Notes under the pieces: generated by a model
Database searches by the model: none
What the model saw: only the letters and a program-made list of their open reading frames with translations
What the model was told of the DNA's origin: nothing
Program-made: the position numbers and the translations under genes
Shown: one piece after another, positions 1-9,378 of the stretch
How positions within the stretch are numbered: position 1 is the stretch's first letter
Layout of the letters: the number at the start of each line of letters is the position of its first letter
Origin: CAYUPI01 sp964446585
Lineage (GTDB): Bacteria; Verrucomicrobiota; Verrucomicrobiia; Limisphaerales; UBA8199
DNA: 64,000 nucleotides
Assembly (NCBI GenBank): GCA_964446585.1
Contig: CAYUPI010000028.1
Location: 1-64,000, forward strand
Direction of reading: 5' to 3'

Positions 1-135
1 ATTGGGACGAGCTTTGGGTCAGCACTTAAGATGGTGGTGGTATCAAGATGCGCTCGGGGTTACAGCGCCACGACTTCTGCCCTTGCTCTCCTCCAGCTCC
101 CTTCTTAGCCTCGCTCGCGATCATTATTCGCCGCC

Positions 136-1461
136 ATGAAAAAACTATCGAAAGAATACTTCCCGGGTATTCCCAGGATACCGTTCGAAGGGCCAAAATC
201 GAAAAACCCCTTGGCTTTCAAGCATTACAACCCGCAGGAGCTGGTTGAAGGAAAGCCGATGAAGGACCACCTGCGCTTTTCCGTCACTTACTGGCATACC
301 ATCCGGGGTCAACTGACGGATATGTTCGGCACCGGCACGGCGCTGCGGCCCTGGGAGGATGGCACCAACTCCTTGCAGATGGCTGAGACGCGCGTGCGTG
401 TCGCATTTGAGTTCCTTGAAAAACTGGGCGCGCCCTTCTACGCGTTCCACGACCGCGACGTTGCGCCCGAAGCCAACAACCTGCGCGAAACGAATCAGAA
501 CCTGGACGCAATCGTTAAGGTGCTCAAGGATGAGCAGCAACGGACGGGCGTGCAGTTACTCTGGGGCACGGCCTGTCTGTTTGCGCATCCGCGTTTCGCG
601 CACGGCGCTGCCACCAGTTGCAACGCCGACGTCTTCGCCTACGCCGCTGCTCAGGTCAAAAAGGCCATCGAGGTGACCCACGAGCTCAACGGGGCGGGCT
701 ACGTATTCTGGGGCGGACGTGAGGGCTACAGCACGCTGCTGAACACCGACTTGAAGCGTGAAATGGATCATCTCGGAAGGTTCCTGCACATGGCCGTGGA
801 TCATAAGAAGTCCATCGGCTTCAAAGGTCAGTTCTACATCGAACCCAAGCCCAAAGAGCCGACCAAGCATCAATATGATTCAGATGCCGCCGCGTGCCTC
901 AATTTCCTGCGAGAATATGATCTTCTGGGCGACTTCAAACTAAATCTCGAAACCAATCACGCCACGCTTGCCGGCCACACCATGCAACACGAACTGGAAG
1001 TCGCCATTGCCGCTGGCGCACTCGGTTCGATCGACGCCAACACCGGTGACCTGCTGCTGGGTTGGGACACCGATCAATTCCCGACCGACGTATATCTGAC
1101 CACGCTGATCATGCTTTCCATTTTGAAGGTGCGTGGCTTCGTGACCGGCGGCACCAATTTCGATGCAAAGGTCCGACGCGAGAGTTTCGAGCCGGTGGAT
1201 CTGTTTCATGCCCACATTGGTGGCATGGATGCATTTGCCCGCGGCCTAAAAACCGCCGCGGCAATCCGCAACGATGGCCGGCTGTCGCAATTCGTCAAGC
1301 AGCGCTACGCATCCTGGGACAGCGGAATTGGCTCGAAAATTGAAGCCGGAAAGGCCAGCTTCAAGGACCTCGAGGCCTACATGCTCAAGCAGGGGGATAT
1401 CGCGCCAAACACAAGCGGCCGCCAGGAATTCCTCGAAAACCTGATCAACGAGTTCATCTGA
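136..1461 (+). CDS. xylA: Xylose isomerase
   Basis: Cytoplasmic enzyme that interconverts D-xylose and D-xylulose, the entry step of xylose use. The 441-residue length fits class II xylose isomerases. Seen in the protein: the catalytic FHDRD motif near residues 104-108 (His105, Asp108), the VFWGGREGY segment, the metal-binding YIEPKPKEPTKHQYD and LETNHATLAGH segments, and DANTGDLLLGWDTDQFP. The ATG at 136 is the start because it matches the family N-terminus (KEYFPGIP). No xylulokinase gene is adjacent. Two Gfo/Idh oxidoreductases lie convergently downstream with only 7 bp between stop codons. Identification is very secure from family knowledge. Confidence 0.97.
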   Translation: MKKLSKEYFPGIPRIPFEGPKSKNPLAFKHYNPQELVEGKPMKDHLRFSVTYWHTIRGQLTDMFGTGTALRPWEDGTNSLQMAETRVRVAFEFLEKLGAPFYAFHDRDVAPEANNLRETNQNLDAIVKVLKDEQQRTGVQLLWGTACLFAHPRFAHGAATSCNADVFAYAAAQVKKAIEVTHELNGAGYVFWGGREGYSTLLNTDLKREMDHLGRFLHMAVDHKKSIGFKGQFYIEPKPKEPTKHQYDSDAAACLNFLREYDLLGDFKLNLETNHATLAGHTMQHELEVAIAAGALGSIDANTGDLLLGWDTDQFPTDVYLTTLIMLSILKVRGFVTGGTNFDAKVRRESFEPVDLFHAHIGGMDAFARGLKTAAAIRNDGRLSQFVKQRYASWDSGIGSKIEAGKASFKDLEAYMLKQGDIAPNTSGRQEFLENLINEFI

Positions 1462-1468
1462 GGCTGGA

Positions 1469-2659
1469 TCAAATCGCCTTCGGCATCGCTGCCCAGCCGC
1501 CCTTGTTCTGACTGCTCTTGACGCAGGTTTCGATGAAGGCAATCCCTGTCCACCCGTCCTCGACATTCGCATATTTGGAGCCGTCGCACTTGAAAGGTTC
1601 GCCGGCCTTCCACTTGCGCACATCCGCCTCGAAGCAACGGTGCAACCGCGCGTACGCGTCGTGAAACGCCTCGGGATGACCTGACGGGATCGTCGGCTCA
1701 GCCATCAGGTCGGCGGGTACGTCCTTAGGCAAGAACCCATCTCCGGGTGTGACGGCCCCGCGCCAATAGACCCGATCGGGCTGGTTGGCCAGATGGATAG
1801 TGATGGATTCGGGCTCCTCCTGGCGCCATGTCAGCGTGCCTTTAGTTCCCGCGACTTCGATGCCCAGATCGTTCTTGTGGCCAATCGAAATCTGTGAAGC
1901 GCGCACGAGGGCTTTGCCGCCGTTGTTCAACTTGCAATAGATCGTGAAATGGTCGTCGAGCTGCCGGCCTTCGACGAAGGCTTCCAATTGCGCTGAAAGC
2001 TGTTCGACCTCCAGCCCCGTGACATAGCGCAGTTGCATCAGCGCATGCGTGCCGATATCGCCGCCGCACCCGGAGCCGCCCGCCAGTTTCGGGTTGGTGC
2101 GCCAGGCCGCTTGCATTTGGCCTGTCGCTTCGAGTTTCGTCGCCAGCCAGCCTTGTAGATAATACGAGTCCACCCATCGGATGTCGCCCAGCAACCCGGC
2201 CCGAACAATGTAACGCGACAGCCGCGTGGTCCAGTGGCCTAGGTAGGTGTGGGCCACGCCAAAGGGGACTTTCTGCTTGCGAACGGCCTGCACGAGGTCA
2301 TTGGCCTCCTGGAGGTTCAGGCAGAGCGGCTTCTCGCAAAACACCGCGATACCGGCCTTAAGCGCCTTCATGGCCGGGTCGAAATGGACATGGTTTGGCG
2401 TAACAATGACGACGTAGTCCAGCTTTTGGTCCGCAGACAGGGTCGCATTCGCGGCGATCATTTCGTCGTAGGAACCGTAACCCTTTAGCGGGTAGGGCCA
2501 GTTCGCGGCCTCTTCGAGCGCGATTTTGGGATCAGGGTACAGCGCGGCGGCGGTTACGCGCCGCGTGCCGTCGAAATGGATTGCCTTTTGATGCGGCTGA
2601 ACAATAAAGGCGCCTTTGCCGCCCCCCACCAATCCGACGTTTAGAAGTCTTTTGGGCAT
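1469..2659 (-). CDS. Gfo/Idh/MocA family oxidoreductase
   Basis: Predicted NAD(P)-dependent sugar or inositol dehydrogenase of the Gfo/Idh/MocA family, 396 residues. The N-terminal Rossmann fold shows GLVGGGKGAF at about residues 9-18. The family EKP motif is present in FCEKPLCLNLQEA near residue 110, followed by the usual C-terminal alpha/beta domain with GGDIGTHALMQLRY, which carries the conserved Asp and His. The substrate cannot be told from sequence. It is convergent with xylA and lies 84 bp downstream of a second family member on the same strand, so the two may be co-transcribed and act in sugar or polyol catabolism. That role is inference. Confidence 0.9.
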   Translation of the reverse strand: MPKRLLNVGLVGGGKGAFIVQPHQKAIHFDGTRRVTAAALYPDPKIALEEAANWPYPLKGYGSYDEMIAANATLSADQKLDYVVIVTPNHVHFDPAMKALKAGIAVFCEKPLCLNLQEANDLVQAVRKQKVPFGVAHTYLGHWTTRLSRYIVRAGLLGDIRWVDSYYLQGWLATKLEATGQMQAAWRTNPKLAGGSGCGGDIGTHALMQLRYVTGLEVEQLSAQLEAFVEGRQLDDHFTIYCKLNNGGKALVRASQISIGHKNDLGIEVAGTKGTLTWRQEEPESITIHLANQPDRVYWRGAVTPGDGFLPKDVPADLMAEPTIPSGHPEAFHDAYARLHRCFEADVRKWKAGEPFKCDGSKYANVEDGWTGIAFIETCVKSSQNKGGWAAMPKAI

Positions 2660-2743
2660 AAATGATTTTCCTGTGTTAGCTGATTGTCTAACTCTTACGA
2701 ATTCTCTAACTCTTAATCGAAATCCTAATCCCCATTCCCTGCT

Positions 2744-3904
2744 TTACACCTTCACCCACCGGCGAGTTTTCACCGATTCCTCCAACGCCTCGACGACGCG
2801 CTGGTTCTTCAGTCCATCCTCAAAATTAGGGGAGACCGTTTTGCGATCCGCGCACCCGTTGACAAAATCGGCCATGGCATGCACGAACGTGTGTTCATAA
2901 CCCAATGAATTCCCCGCCCCCCACCAATTGCCAACATACGGGTGGATACCGCCGGGCTGCGTCACCAAAACATCGCGGAAACCCTGCCGGTCCGGCGGAG
3001 CGCCGCAATCGTAGAACTTGAGCTGGTTCATATCCTCGAAATCGAAGCACAGCGACCCTTTGGACCCATTGATCTCGAACCACATTTGATTCTTGCGCCC
3101 GGGCGCGCAACGCGTCGCTTCGACGTTCGCTATCGCCCCGTTCTCGAAGCGACCAATGAACGACGCGGCGTGATCAACTTCCACCTTAGCCCGCTTCTTC
3201 GGCCGCTTCCGGGCGGATGAAGCGTCGCCCGCGCCGGACTGGGTGGCCGGCGGACTCTCCTCGAGCATGGTATCCATCTGACCGCACACCTCCTTGAATT
3301 CGCCAACAAGAAATCGCCCCAGGTCAATTAAGTGCACACCCATGTCGCTATGTGCCCCGCTGCCACTGGCTGTCGCTTTCGACCGGGCTTCTGCCGCCGT
3401 CTCCGCCAACCAATCCTGGGCGTAGCGTGCGTGGAAATGGTAGATCTGGCCGAGTGCACCCTCGCCCAGCAGCTTCCTGGCTTGAGCGATTGCCGGCGTC
3501 CAGCGGTAGTTGTGGCATACCATGTGGCTAACCTTTGCCTTTTGGGCCGCCGCCAGCATCGACGCGGCCTGCTTGACATTAAGCGCCAGCGGCTCTTCGC
3601 AGAGCACATGTTTGCCCGCCCGCGCGGCCGCCTGTGCGATCTCCGCATGTGAATCCTTTGGTGTGACAATATCGACGATCTCAATCAACGGCGACTCAAC
3701 TACTTCCTGCCAATCCGTGGCCGCAAATTGCCAGCCCAGTTGAGCCCGCGCTGTCTGGACCGCCGCCGGCGTCCGACCGCAAATGGTATGCAGCTCGACC
3801 TTGGCCTTCAAGGGGAAGAAATACGGGGCCTGCCGCCAGGCGTTCGAATGCACCCTGCCCATGAACCCATAGCCCACCATTCCGACCCGGAGAGTTTTTG
3901 CCAT
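2744..3904 (-). CDS. Gfo/Idh/MocA family oxidoreductase with EEP in place of EKP
   Basis: 386-residue member of the Gfo/Idh/MocA family with a Rossmann start VGMVGYGFMGRVHSNAW at about residues 6-22 and a C-terminal substrate domain (GAHSDMGVHLIDLGRFLVG). The usual EKP motif reads LCEEPLALN at about residue 100, so the lysine normally near the nicotinamide ring is a glutamate. A charged KRPKKRAKVEV insert follows near residue 235. The protein may use a different chemistry, bind substrate differently or be non-catalytic; sequence cannot decide. It is transcribed divergently from lpxD with 117 bp between and is upstream of the other Gfo/Idh gene on the same strand. Confidence 0.88.
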   Translation of the reverse strand: MAKTLRVGMVGYGFMGRVHSNAWRQAPYFFPLKAKVELHTICGRTPAAVQTARAQLGWQFAATDWQEVVESPLIEIVDIVTPKDSHAEIAQAAARAGKHVLCEEPLALNVKQAASMLAAAQKAKVSHMVCHNYRWTPAIAQARKLLGEGALGQIYHFHARYAQDWLAETAAEARSKATASGSGAHSDMGVHLIDLGRFLVGEFKEVCGQMDTMLEESPPATQSGAGDASSARKRPKKRAKVEVDHAASFIGRFENGAIANVEATRCAPGRKNQMWFEINGSKGSLCFDFEDMNQLKFYDCGAPPDRQGFRDVLVTQPGGIHPYVGNWWGAGNSLGYEHTFVHAMADFVNGCADRKTVSPNFEDGLKNQRVVEALEESVKTRRWVKV

Positions 3905-4021
3905 GTTTAAAGTTGGGATTGAATTAGGTTCCGTGCGCTTTATAGTGAGCGCTGAATGTCAAGTCAACCGCCGACTTGCCAGGCTCGTTGATAATTAACG
4001 CCGGTTTCAACAGTTTTTCTA

Positions 4022-5080
4022 ATGCCTTTCACCGTCGATGAAGTTGCCAAACTCCTGGGAGGGGAAGTCCTGGGCGACCCGGCTCTCGTGCTGAAGGGCT
4101 TTGCGCCCGCCGACCGCGCCCAGGCCGGCGACTTGACGTTCGCGGAAAACGAAAATTACTTCGTGCGCGCCGAAGAGAGCGCCGCTTCGGCGGTCCTTAT
4201 TGACGCGAGCTTCACTTCCGGCCGCAAAACCCTGATCAAAGTCTCCAACGCCCGGATTGCATTCGCCAAAGTGCTCCCGCTGTTCTTTCCAGAGCCCACC
4301 TTGACGCCGGGAATTCACCCCACGGCTGTTATCGCCTCAACCGCGCAAGTCGATGCCACCGCTCATGTAGGGCCCTATTGCGTTGTGGGCGAGAACGCCA
4401 GGATCGGAGCCCGCTCGGCCCTGCACGGGTGCATTTTTGTGGGCGCAGGTTGTCAGCTTGGCCAGGAAGTCGTTCTCTTTCCGAACGTAACGCTTTATTC
4501 CGGCACAGAAATCGGAAACCGCGTGCGCATCCACTCGGGCAGCGTCATTGGCGCCGATGGCTTCGGTTACGTTCTCGACTCGGGCATTCACCGCAAAGTT
4601 CCGCAGATCGGCAACGTGCTCATTCGGGACGAAGTTGAGATCGGCGCCAACGTGACCATTGACCGAGGCGCCCTTGGCCCTACCATCATCGGCAAAGGCA
4701 CCAAGATCGACAACCTGGTCCAGATCGCCCATAACGTAACCATCGGCGAGCACTGTCTGGTCGTCTCGCAGAGCGGTATTTCCGGCAGCACGAAATTGGG
4801 CAATTACGTCGTGTTGGCCGGACAGGTTGGCCTGGCGGGACACTTGAAAATAGGCAATCGCGTTTCGATCGCGGCGCAATCTGGCGTCATGCACAATATT
4901 CCCGACGGTGAAAAATGGTTCGGCTATCCCGCCCAGCCGGATCGGCAGACCAAGCGTCAGATAATCGCCTTGCAGCACTTGCCGGAGCTTCTCAAGCGCG
5001 TCAGTGAGTTGGAAAAAAAGCTCGGCCTGAATGCCCAATCGCCATCGCCTTCCGAAACCGATCAGCCGAAGCCACGCTGA
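4022..5080 (+). CDS. lpxD: UDP-3-O-(3-hydroxyacyl)glucosamine N-acyltransferase LpxD
   Basis: Transfers a 3-hydroxyacyl chain from acyl-ACP to the 2-amino group of UDP-3-O-acyl-glucosamine, the third step of lipid A synthesis, in the cytoplasm. The 352-residue protein has the N-terminal uridine-binding domain (residues 1-100, with DLTFAENENYF), then a left-handed beta helix of hexapeptide repeats, then a C-terminal helix (QTKRQIIALQHLPELLKRVSELEKKL). The catalytic His sits in QIAHNVTIGEHC. This shows that the organism makes lipopolysaccharide. No lpxA, lpxB or fabZ is adjacent, so it is a stand-alone copy; some bacteria encode paralogues. Confidence 0.95.
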   Translation: MPFTVDEVAKLLGGEVLGDPALVLKGFAPADRAQAGDLTFAENENYFVRAEESAASAVLIDASFTSGRKTLIKVSNARIAFAKVLPLFFPEPTLTPGIHPTAVIASTAQVDATAHVGPYCVVGENARIGARSALHGCIFVGAGCQLGQEVVLFPNVTLYSGTEIGNRVRIHSGSVIGADGFGYVLDSGIHRKVPQIGNVLIRDEVEIGANVTIDRGALGPTIIGKGTKIDNLVQIAHNVTIGEHCLVVSQSGISGSTKLGNYVVLAGQVGLAGHLKIGNRVSIAAQSGVMHNIPDGEKWFGYPAQPDRQTKRQIIALQHLPELLKRVSELEKKLGLNAQSPSPSETDQPKPR

Positions 5081-5195
5081 TAGCAGCACTCGGTCGTCGC
5101 CCGTAGCCGCCCAGGTAACGAGGCGGATCTCGGCGGAATTTTTGGGGCCGCTTCCGCTTCGTCACCTCTTGGCGGCTACCCTTTCGGACAGCCTT

Positions 5196-5435
5196 CTACA
5201 CGGCCATTTTGTGCGTCTCAGCCGCTGGCTTGCCGAGCCCGATGGCGAGCTCGACGCAGAGCATCGAGGCCCGGTACCAATCCTTGTCGTTCTGAATCCA
5301 CAGTTCTGCGTCGCGCGCCCACGCGCCTCCGGGAGCATTGCGAACACGAATTTCGCACGGAATGCCAGCTTCAACGAATTCCCTGGTCACCAAATCGACC
5401 TCGGAGCGGTCGGATGAGAAAAACAGAATTTTCAT
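5196..5435 (-). CDS. Small conserved protein, DUF2007-like
   Basis: 79-residue cytoplasmic protein beginning MKILFFSSDRSEVDLVTREF and continuing with GIPCEIR and ELWIQNDKDWYRA. The pattern of a short beta strand, a helix (EVDLVTREFVEAGI) and strands resembles the small DUF2007 'putative signal transducing' fold. I recognise the pattern but not a function. It lies downstream of coaB on the same strand, separated by a strong hairpin at 5484-5512. The intact frame, sensible start and beta-alpha-beta order support a real gene; the family assignment is moderate. Confidence 0.6.
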   Translation of the reverse strand: MKILFFSSDRSEVDLVTREFVEAGIPCEIRVRNAPGGAWARDAELWIQNDKDWYRASMLCVELAIGLGKPAAETHKMAV

Positions 5436-5483
5436 AGCTTTAATTGGGTTGGCGCCGTACCGCCTTCAGCCAACTGCCAGTCT

Positions 5484-5512
5484 GGCCGGGGAGGCCTGAC
5501 GCCTCCCCGGCC
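5484..5512 (-). terminator. Perfect 12-bp hairpin between coaB and the DUF2007-like gene
   Basis: A 12-bp perfect stem (GGCCGGGGAGGC and its complement) with a 5-base loop CTGAC lies 87 bp beyond the coaB stop. There is no T-run after the stem on either strand, so it is a terminator-like or mRNA-stabilising hairpin rather than a canonical intrinsic terminator. Confidence 0.5.
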
Positions 5513-5598
5513 CTTCGCTGGAGGGAGGCGGCACGGATTCTGCCTCTTGCAACTGCAGCTTGCGTGCCACTCAATTTCGAGAATGTCTGACTGCGCTG

Positions 5599-6255
5599 TC
5601 AGTGAAGCAGTTGTTCCAGGGCCTCAAAAACCCGCGGCGCGTCAGGCAGGTGCGTGCAACCATTGGCTTGCACCAGCCCAAATCCCTCACCATAGGCGGG
5701 GCCGTTCGCCACGCATGCATCCGTGGAGCAGTCGTCGATTTGTTGCTCCGCCTGCCGAATAACGTCCGCTCGGCTGCCCTCTACTTCATATTTCCAGCCC
5801 ACGAGCCGAGCGCGAGGAAACCAGGACCGCAATTCGGCAATAATCTTTGGTGTGGGGGTCAGTTCAGCCAGCAATGTACCCTGCCGCGTTGAAATCTTGC
5901 TGGAGCGAACCTCCGTAAGATCTCCTTGCGCAGACCGCAGCCAGACCTTGCCAAAACCGAAATCGCTCACTGCCGCGGCATGAAACACGGCATCAACCCG
6001 CTCGACGGACAACGTGCGAAGATGTTCGCGCAAATCCGCCGTGGTGCTGAAAGTTTGAACGCCATAACACGGGCTCTCCCCGCGGAAGGTTGCCTGTTCC
6101 CCGATGAGTAGTGTTACCACATGCCCCCTGGACGTCAGAAAGTCAGCCAGTTCCGAGCCTAGTCGGCCGGTGGAAAAATTCGTGAGCCGGCGTACGGCGT
6201 CCAGCGGTTCGTAAGTCGGTCCAGCGGTGACAAGACAGCGCACGGGGCCGAGCAT
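5599..6255 (-). CDS. coaB: Phosphopantothenate-cysteine ligase, stand-alone CoaB
   Basis: Couples 4'-phosphopantothenate to cysteine in coenzyme A synthesis. The protein matches the CoaB half of bifunctional CoaBC: CLVTAGPTYEPLDAVRRLTNFSTGRLG at the N-terminus (nucleotide site), HAAAVSDF (VSDF family motif) near residue 100, SSKIS, LTPTPKIIAEL and the KYEVEG segment. At about 218 residues from the ATG at 6255 it lacks the flavin-dependent CoaC decarboxylase half, so CoaC must be encoded elsewhere. An in-frame ATG at 6291 would add 12 residues that do not look like the family. The GC-rich repeat at 6315-6420 is just upstream. Confidence 0.9.
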   Translation of the reverse strand: MLGPVRCLVTAGPTYEPLDAVRRLTNFSTGRLGSELADFLTSRGHVVTLLIGEQATFRGESPCYGVQTFSTTADLREHLRTLSVERVDAVFHAAAVSDFGFGKVWLRSAQGDLTEVRSSKISTRQGTLLAELTPTPKIIAELRSWFPRARLVGWKYEVEGSRADVIRQAEQQIDDCSTDACVANGPAYGEGFGLVQANGCTHLPDAPRVFEALEQLLH

Positions 6256-6314
6256 AGCGAACGGGCACAGCGGCAGGGAAGCGGAATGCAACGGCGCAGC
6301 TTTTGGCGGCGGAA

Positions 6315-6420
6315 GGCGCCCGTCCCCGGGCGCAGCAACTCCCGATGGACTGAACGTGCTCGAGTTCTCGGAACTGTTCCGTTCTGTCCAAATGCTGCGC
6401 CCGGGGACGGGCGCACTCCG
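6315..6420. repeat. Family A inverted repeat, copy 1
   Basis: GC-rich inverted repeat: left arm 6315-6337 and right arm 6393-6414 match perfectly over 22 bp (core GCGCCCGTCCCCGGGCGC), with a ~55-bp inner spacer. Related copies are at 21274-21384 and 46118-46228. It fills most of the intergenic gap between coaB and the secreted protein gene at 6554; no gene is visible in 6256-6553. Confidence 0.9.
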
Positions 6421-6553
6421 GTTTTTTCGCGATCCCTCTCTGAAGCCTGCGGAATTGAACTTGACGTTGAAGCCGTCGTGGCGTTTGTTATTCCGGTTAT
6501 TTTAAACGCCTGCGCACGCTCAGCGCGTTGAAGCCCGACATGCCATAAATCTG

Positions 6554-8440
6554 ATGTTGTTCATGAAAAGCACCTTCCCACCCGGTATCTCTTGTCCTTT
6601 GCTACGGTCGGCTTTCCGAATGTTCCTCTGCTTCGCAACTGCTCTCCCCGCCCTGATCGCGGTCCCCACTGCGCGCGCAAATGTTTATGCGACCAATATC
6701 CGCCTTGACGGCAGCGCGACGAACTTGCAGTTGGCCACCGCTACAAACGTCAACATCACTTATATCCTGAACGAACCGGCTACCAATGTTACCATCAACA
6801 TCACCTCGGGCGCGTCCATCATCCAGGCTATCACTGTCACAAACCCGAGTCCAGGAACGCTCAAAGGTACGAACCTCGTCGTTTGGGACGGGACCGACCA
6901 AAGCAGCATGAGTGTTGGGACGGGCACCTACTCCGTGAGCGTCACGGCCTTGACCGATGGCCACAATGATTGGACGCGGATCAGTGACGATTCCGATTTC
7001 ATCAATTACGTCTGGGAACCACGCGGAATTGCGGTTAACAAAAACCCGAACAGCCCCTATTATGGCCGCATCTTCGTGGGCAACGCTGTTGAAGGACCGA
7101 CCCCAGGAACCGTGGTTGGCGACAACGTCGGCATTCTCAAGCTCAATTCCGACGGGAGCCCGGCCGAAGAGGGCGTTTACAGCAGCGGCGGGTGGAGCTG
7201 GGCGACCAATTCAGGTTTCAGCCCGTGGAAGCTCGAGGTCGCGGAAGACGACAGAGTTTACGTCAGCGACCAGACCGCCGGCGTTATCCTCAGTTTTGAC
7301 GAAACGCTTGCTTCTGCTTCTCGCCGCGTCGTGCTTACCACGAACAATTTCCCATCCGCCATCGACGCCTTAAGCGGACCATGTCTCACTGGCTCCGGCG
7401 CCAACATGTTCCTCTGGATTGCGGACACGAATTACCCGGGCGGCAACGGGATCCTGCGATGGCAGGTCGGGGCCAACGGTGCTGCCGCCACCAATGACCC
7501 CGGCACGACTATCGTCCGGACCGGCGGCGGCGCGGCGCCGACTCTCAGTGCGCCTTCCTACTCCGCTGGCCAATTCCATTTCACTTTGCATGGCTCGGCG
7601 AATGCAAGTTACGTCATCGAGTCCTCAAGCAACCTGCTGCAATGGTCGGCGGGGGCCACGAATACTTCCGCCAGCGCAGACCGCGCTATCAGCGTGGACG
7701 CGCCGGCCGCGCGGAGTTTCTTTCGCGCCTCAACAGCCGGCTCGGATCTCGACCTGGCTCCGTACGACGTCGCGGTGGACCGCAGCAATCGGATTTACAC
7801 GATTCAGTCCCGCCTCGGCAGCGCCGACCCGGCCTATCGAGTCCTTCGGTTCCCCGCGTATGGTGGCACGGCGGAAACCATTGCTGACTGGAAAATCGGC
7901 AATGGCGATGACGCGATGCGCGGCGCCTACGGAATCGCCGTCGATCCAGGCGGACGCTATATCGCTGTGGCGTTCATTGGTACCGGCCTTGGTCAGGGAA
8001 CGAGTTGTCTCAATGGCGCCGCTCGAGTTTTCGAAACCACCAATGGGACCCCTGTCGTCACGCTGACCCCGGCCACCTATCATGCCCATACCGACGTCGC
8101 TTGGGACAACGTTGGAAATCTGTATGTGACCGATGATTATGACGCATTTTGGCGTGTCTATTCTCCCCCGGGCACGAACCAGGCCACAACTGTCGCTGTT
8201 CCTGTCGTGCAGATTGGCGCGCATCCAACCGCCCCGCTGCTCAGCGCGCCCGCCTACGCCAATGGCCAATTCCAGTTCGCCCTGAATGGCCAGGCCAATG
8301 TCAGTTACATCATCCAGGCTTCCACGGATCTGCAGAGTTGGGTGCCCGTGACCACGAACGTCTCGCCCAACGCCATCCGCCCGATCAGCGTCAACGCTCC
8401 AGCCGGCCGGAGCTTCTATCGCGCCGTGGTTGGCCCTTAG
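6554..8440 (+). CDS. Exported beta-propeller-like protein with two copies of a verrucomicrobial YxIxxSxxLxxW module
   Basis: 628-residue predicted secreted protein of unknown function. A signal peptide is visible (basic start, FLCFATALPALIAV, cleavage near ARA-N at about residue 43). Residues 45-135 resemble a FlgD-type Ig fold (NVTINITSGA...GTYSVSV). Residues 150-500 have NHL/propeller-like strands (RGIAVNKNPNSPYYGRIFVG, LEVAEDDRVYVSDQ, YDVAVDRSNRIYTI). A ~65-residue module occurs twice, at about residues 327-392 and 559-626 (SYVIESSSNLLQW...SFFRAS; SYIIQASTDLQSW...SFYRAV). A similar module ends the giant protein at 36863. Rare-start alternatives exist a few codons in; 6554 is preferred because it leaves a full signal peptide. 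Confidence 0.8.
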   Translation: MLFMKSTFPPGISCPLLRSAFRMFLCFATALPALIAVPTARANVYATNIRLDGSATNLQLATATNVNITYILNEPATNVTINITSGASIIQAITVTNPSPGTLKGTNLVVWDGTDQSSMSVGTGTYSVSVTALTDGHNDWTRISDDSDFINYVWEPRGIAVNKNPNSPYYGRIFVGNAVEGPTPGTVVGDNVGILKLNSDGSPAEEGVYSSGGWSWATNSGFSPWKLEVAEDDRVYVSDQTAGVILSFDETLASASRRVVLTTNNFPSAIDALSGPCLTGSGANMFLWIADTNYPGGNGILRWQVGANGAAATNDPGTTIVRTGGGAAPTLSAPSYSAGQFHFTLHGSANASYVIESSSNLLQWSAGATNTSASADRAISVDAPAARSFFRASTAGSDLDLAPYDVAVDRSNRIYTIQSRLGSADPAYRVLRFPAYGGTAETIADWKIGNGDDAMRGAYGIAVDPGGRYIAVAFIGTGLGQGTSCLNGAARVFETTNGTPVVTLTPATYHAHTDVAWDNVGNLYVTDDYDAFWRVYSPPGTNQATTVAVPVVQIGAHPTAPLLSAPAYANGQFQFALNGQANVSYIIQASTDLQSWVPVTTNVSPNAIRPISVNAPAGRSFYRAVVGP

Positions 8441-8551
8441 CGCTCCGAGCGCCGACCGGCGCAATCTTCGGTCTAATTGTTTCTTTCCCGGAAGCGGCGC
8501 AACCCGGCTTTTGGCTTCCGCAGTTCGGGCTGGCCTGCTACAAACCCCGGC

Positions 8552-9367
8552 GTGACGGCTAAGCTCACCATCGGCTTTCTTGGCGCGGGGAAGATGGCCA
8601 CGGCGCTGGCTCGCGGGTCTCTTCGGGCCGGCTTGGTTACTCCGGTCCGGTTGATTGCGAGCGATGTCAGTAGCGACGCGCGGGCCGCCTTCACGAGGGA
8701 AACCCGCGCGGAAGCCACCAGCTCCAACATCGACGTCGTCAACTTTGCCCAGGTGGTGATTTTGGCCGTAAAACCAGACCAGGTGAGCGCGGTGTTGGAC
8801 GAGGTGCACGATCACATCAGCAAGAGAAACCTGCTTATTTCGATTGCCGCCGGCGTGCCGCTTTCACGTTTGGAGGGAGCTCTCGACTCCGGTGCACGCG
8901 TGATTCGCGCCATGCCCAACACGCCTGCGCTGGTAGGAAAATCATCGACCGTCCTTGCGCTGGGGCGTTCGGCGCGTAGCCAGGACGGTGAACTGGCCCT
9001 GAAGCTCTTCTCGGCCGTCGGGCTTGCATTCCTACTGAAGGAATCGACCCTCGATGCCGTCACCGGCTTGAGTGGCAGCGGTCCCGCCTATGTTTACCTG
9101 TTTATCGAGGGACTAAGTGATGGTGGCGTGGCCGCCGGCCTGCCGCGCAACGTCGCGACACAACTCGCAGCCCAAACCGTCCTCGGCAGCGCCCAAATGG
9201 TCCTCGAGACCGGCTTGCATCCCGCCGCGCTCAAGGACATGGTCACCAGCCCCGGCGGCACTACCATCGAAGGCCTGCACGAACTCGAAAAGGGCAAGCT
9301 GCGCGCCACGCTCATTAGCGCAGTGCGCGCCGCGACGGAAAAGTCCAGGAAGCTGGGGCAAGCGTGA
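8552..9367 (+). CDS. proC: Pyrroline-5-carboxylate reductase
   Basis: Reduces 1-pyrroline-5-carboxylate to L-proline with NAD(P)H, the last step of proline synthesis, in the cytoplasm. The Rossmann motif GFLGAGKMATALARG begins at about residue 7, followed by VILAVKPDQ, MPNTPALVG, and the ProC signature ALTGLSGSGPAYVYLFIE form (here AVTGLSGSGPAYVYLFIEGLSDGGV), then LKDMVTSPGGTTIEGL. The GTG at 8552 gives 271 residues, the usual length; the longer frame from 8477 adds 25 residues without family character. A word-type inverted repeat follows directly at 9379-9545. Confidence 0.95.
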   Translation: MTAKLTIGFLGAGKMATALARGSLRAGLVTPVRLIASDVSSDARAAFTRETRAEATSSNIDVVNFAQVVILAVKPDQVSAVLDEVHDHISKRNLLISIAAGVPLSRLEGALDSGARVIRAMPNTPALVGKSSTVLALGRSARSQDGELALKLFSAVGLAFLLKESTLDAVTGLSGSGPAYVYLFIEGLSDGGVAAGLPRNVATQLAAQTVLGSAQMVLETGLHPAALKDMVTSPGGTTIEGLHELEKGKLRATLISAVRAATEKSRKLGQA

Positions 9368-9378
9368 TCAGAAGAACT

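Noticed and set aside
1..135. Possible gene end or promoter before xylA
   Set aside because: Too short and without recognisable motif; a 66-codon frame overlapping xylA has no support.
2670..2745. Repeated TCTAACTCTTA words between the two Gfo/Idh genes
   Set aside because: Only one arm is visible, so it cannot be assigned to the inverted-repeat family.
7730..8815. 361-codon minus-strand open frame across the 6554 gene end and proC start
   Set aside because: It spans two clear genes and has no domain pattern.
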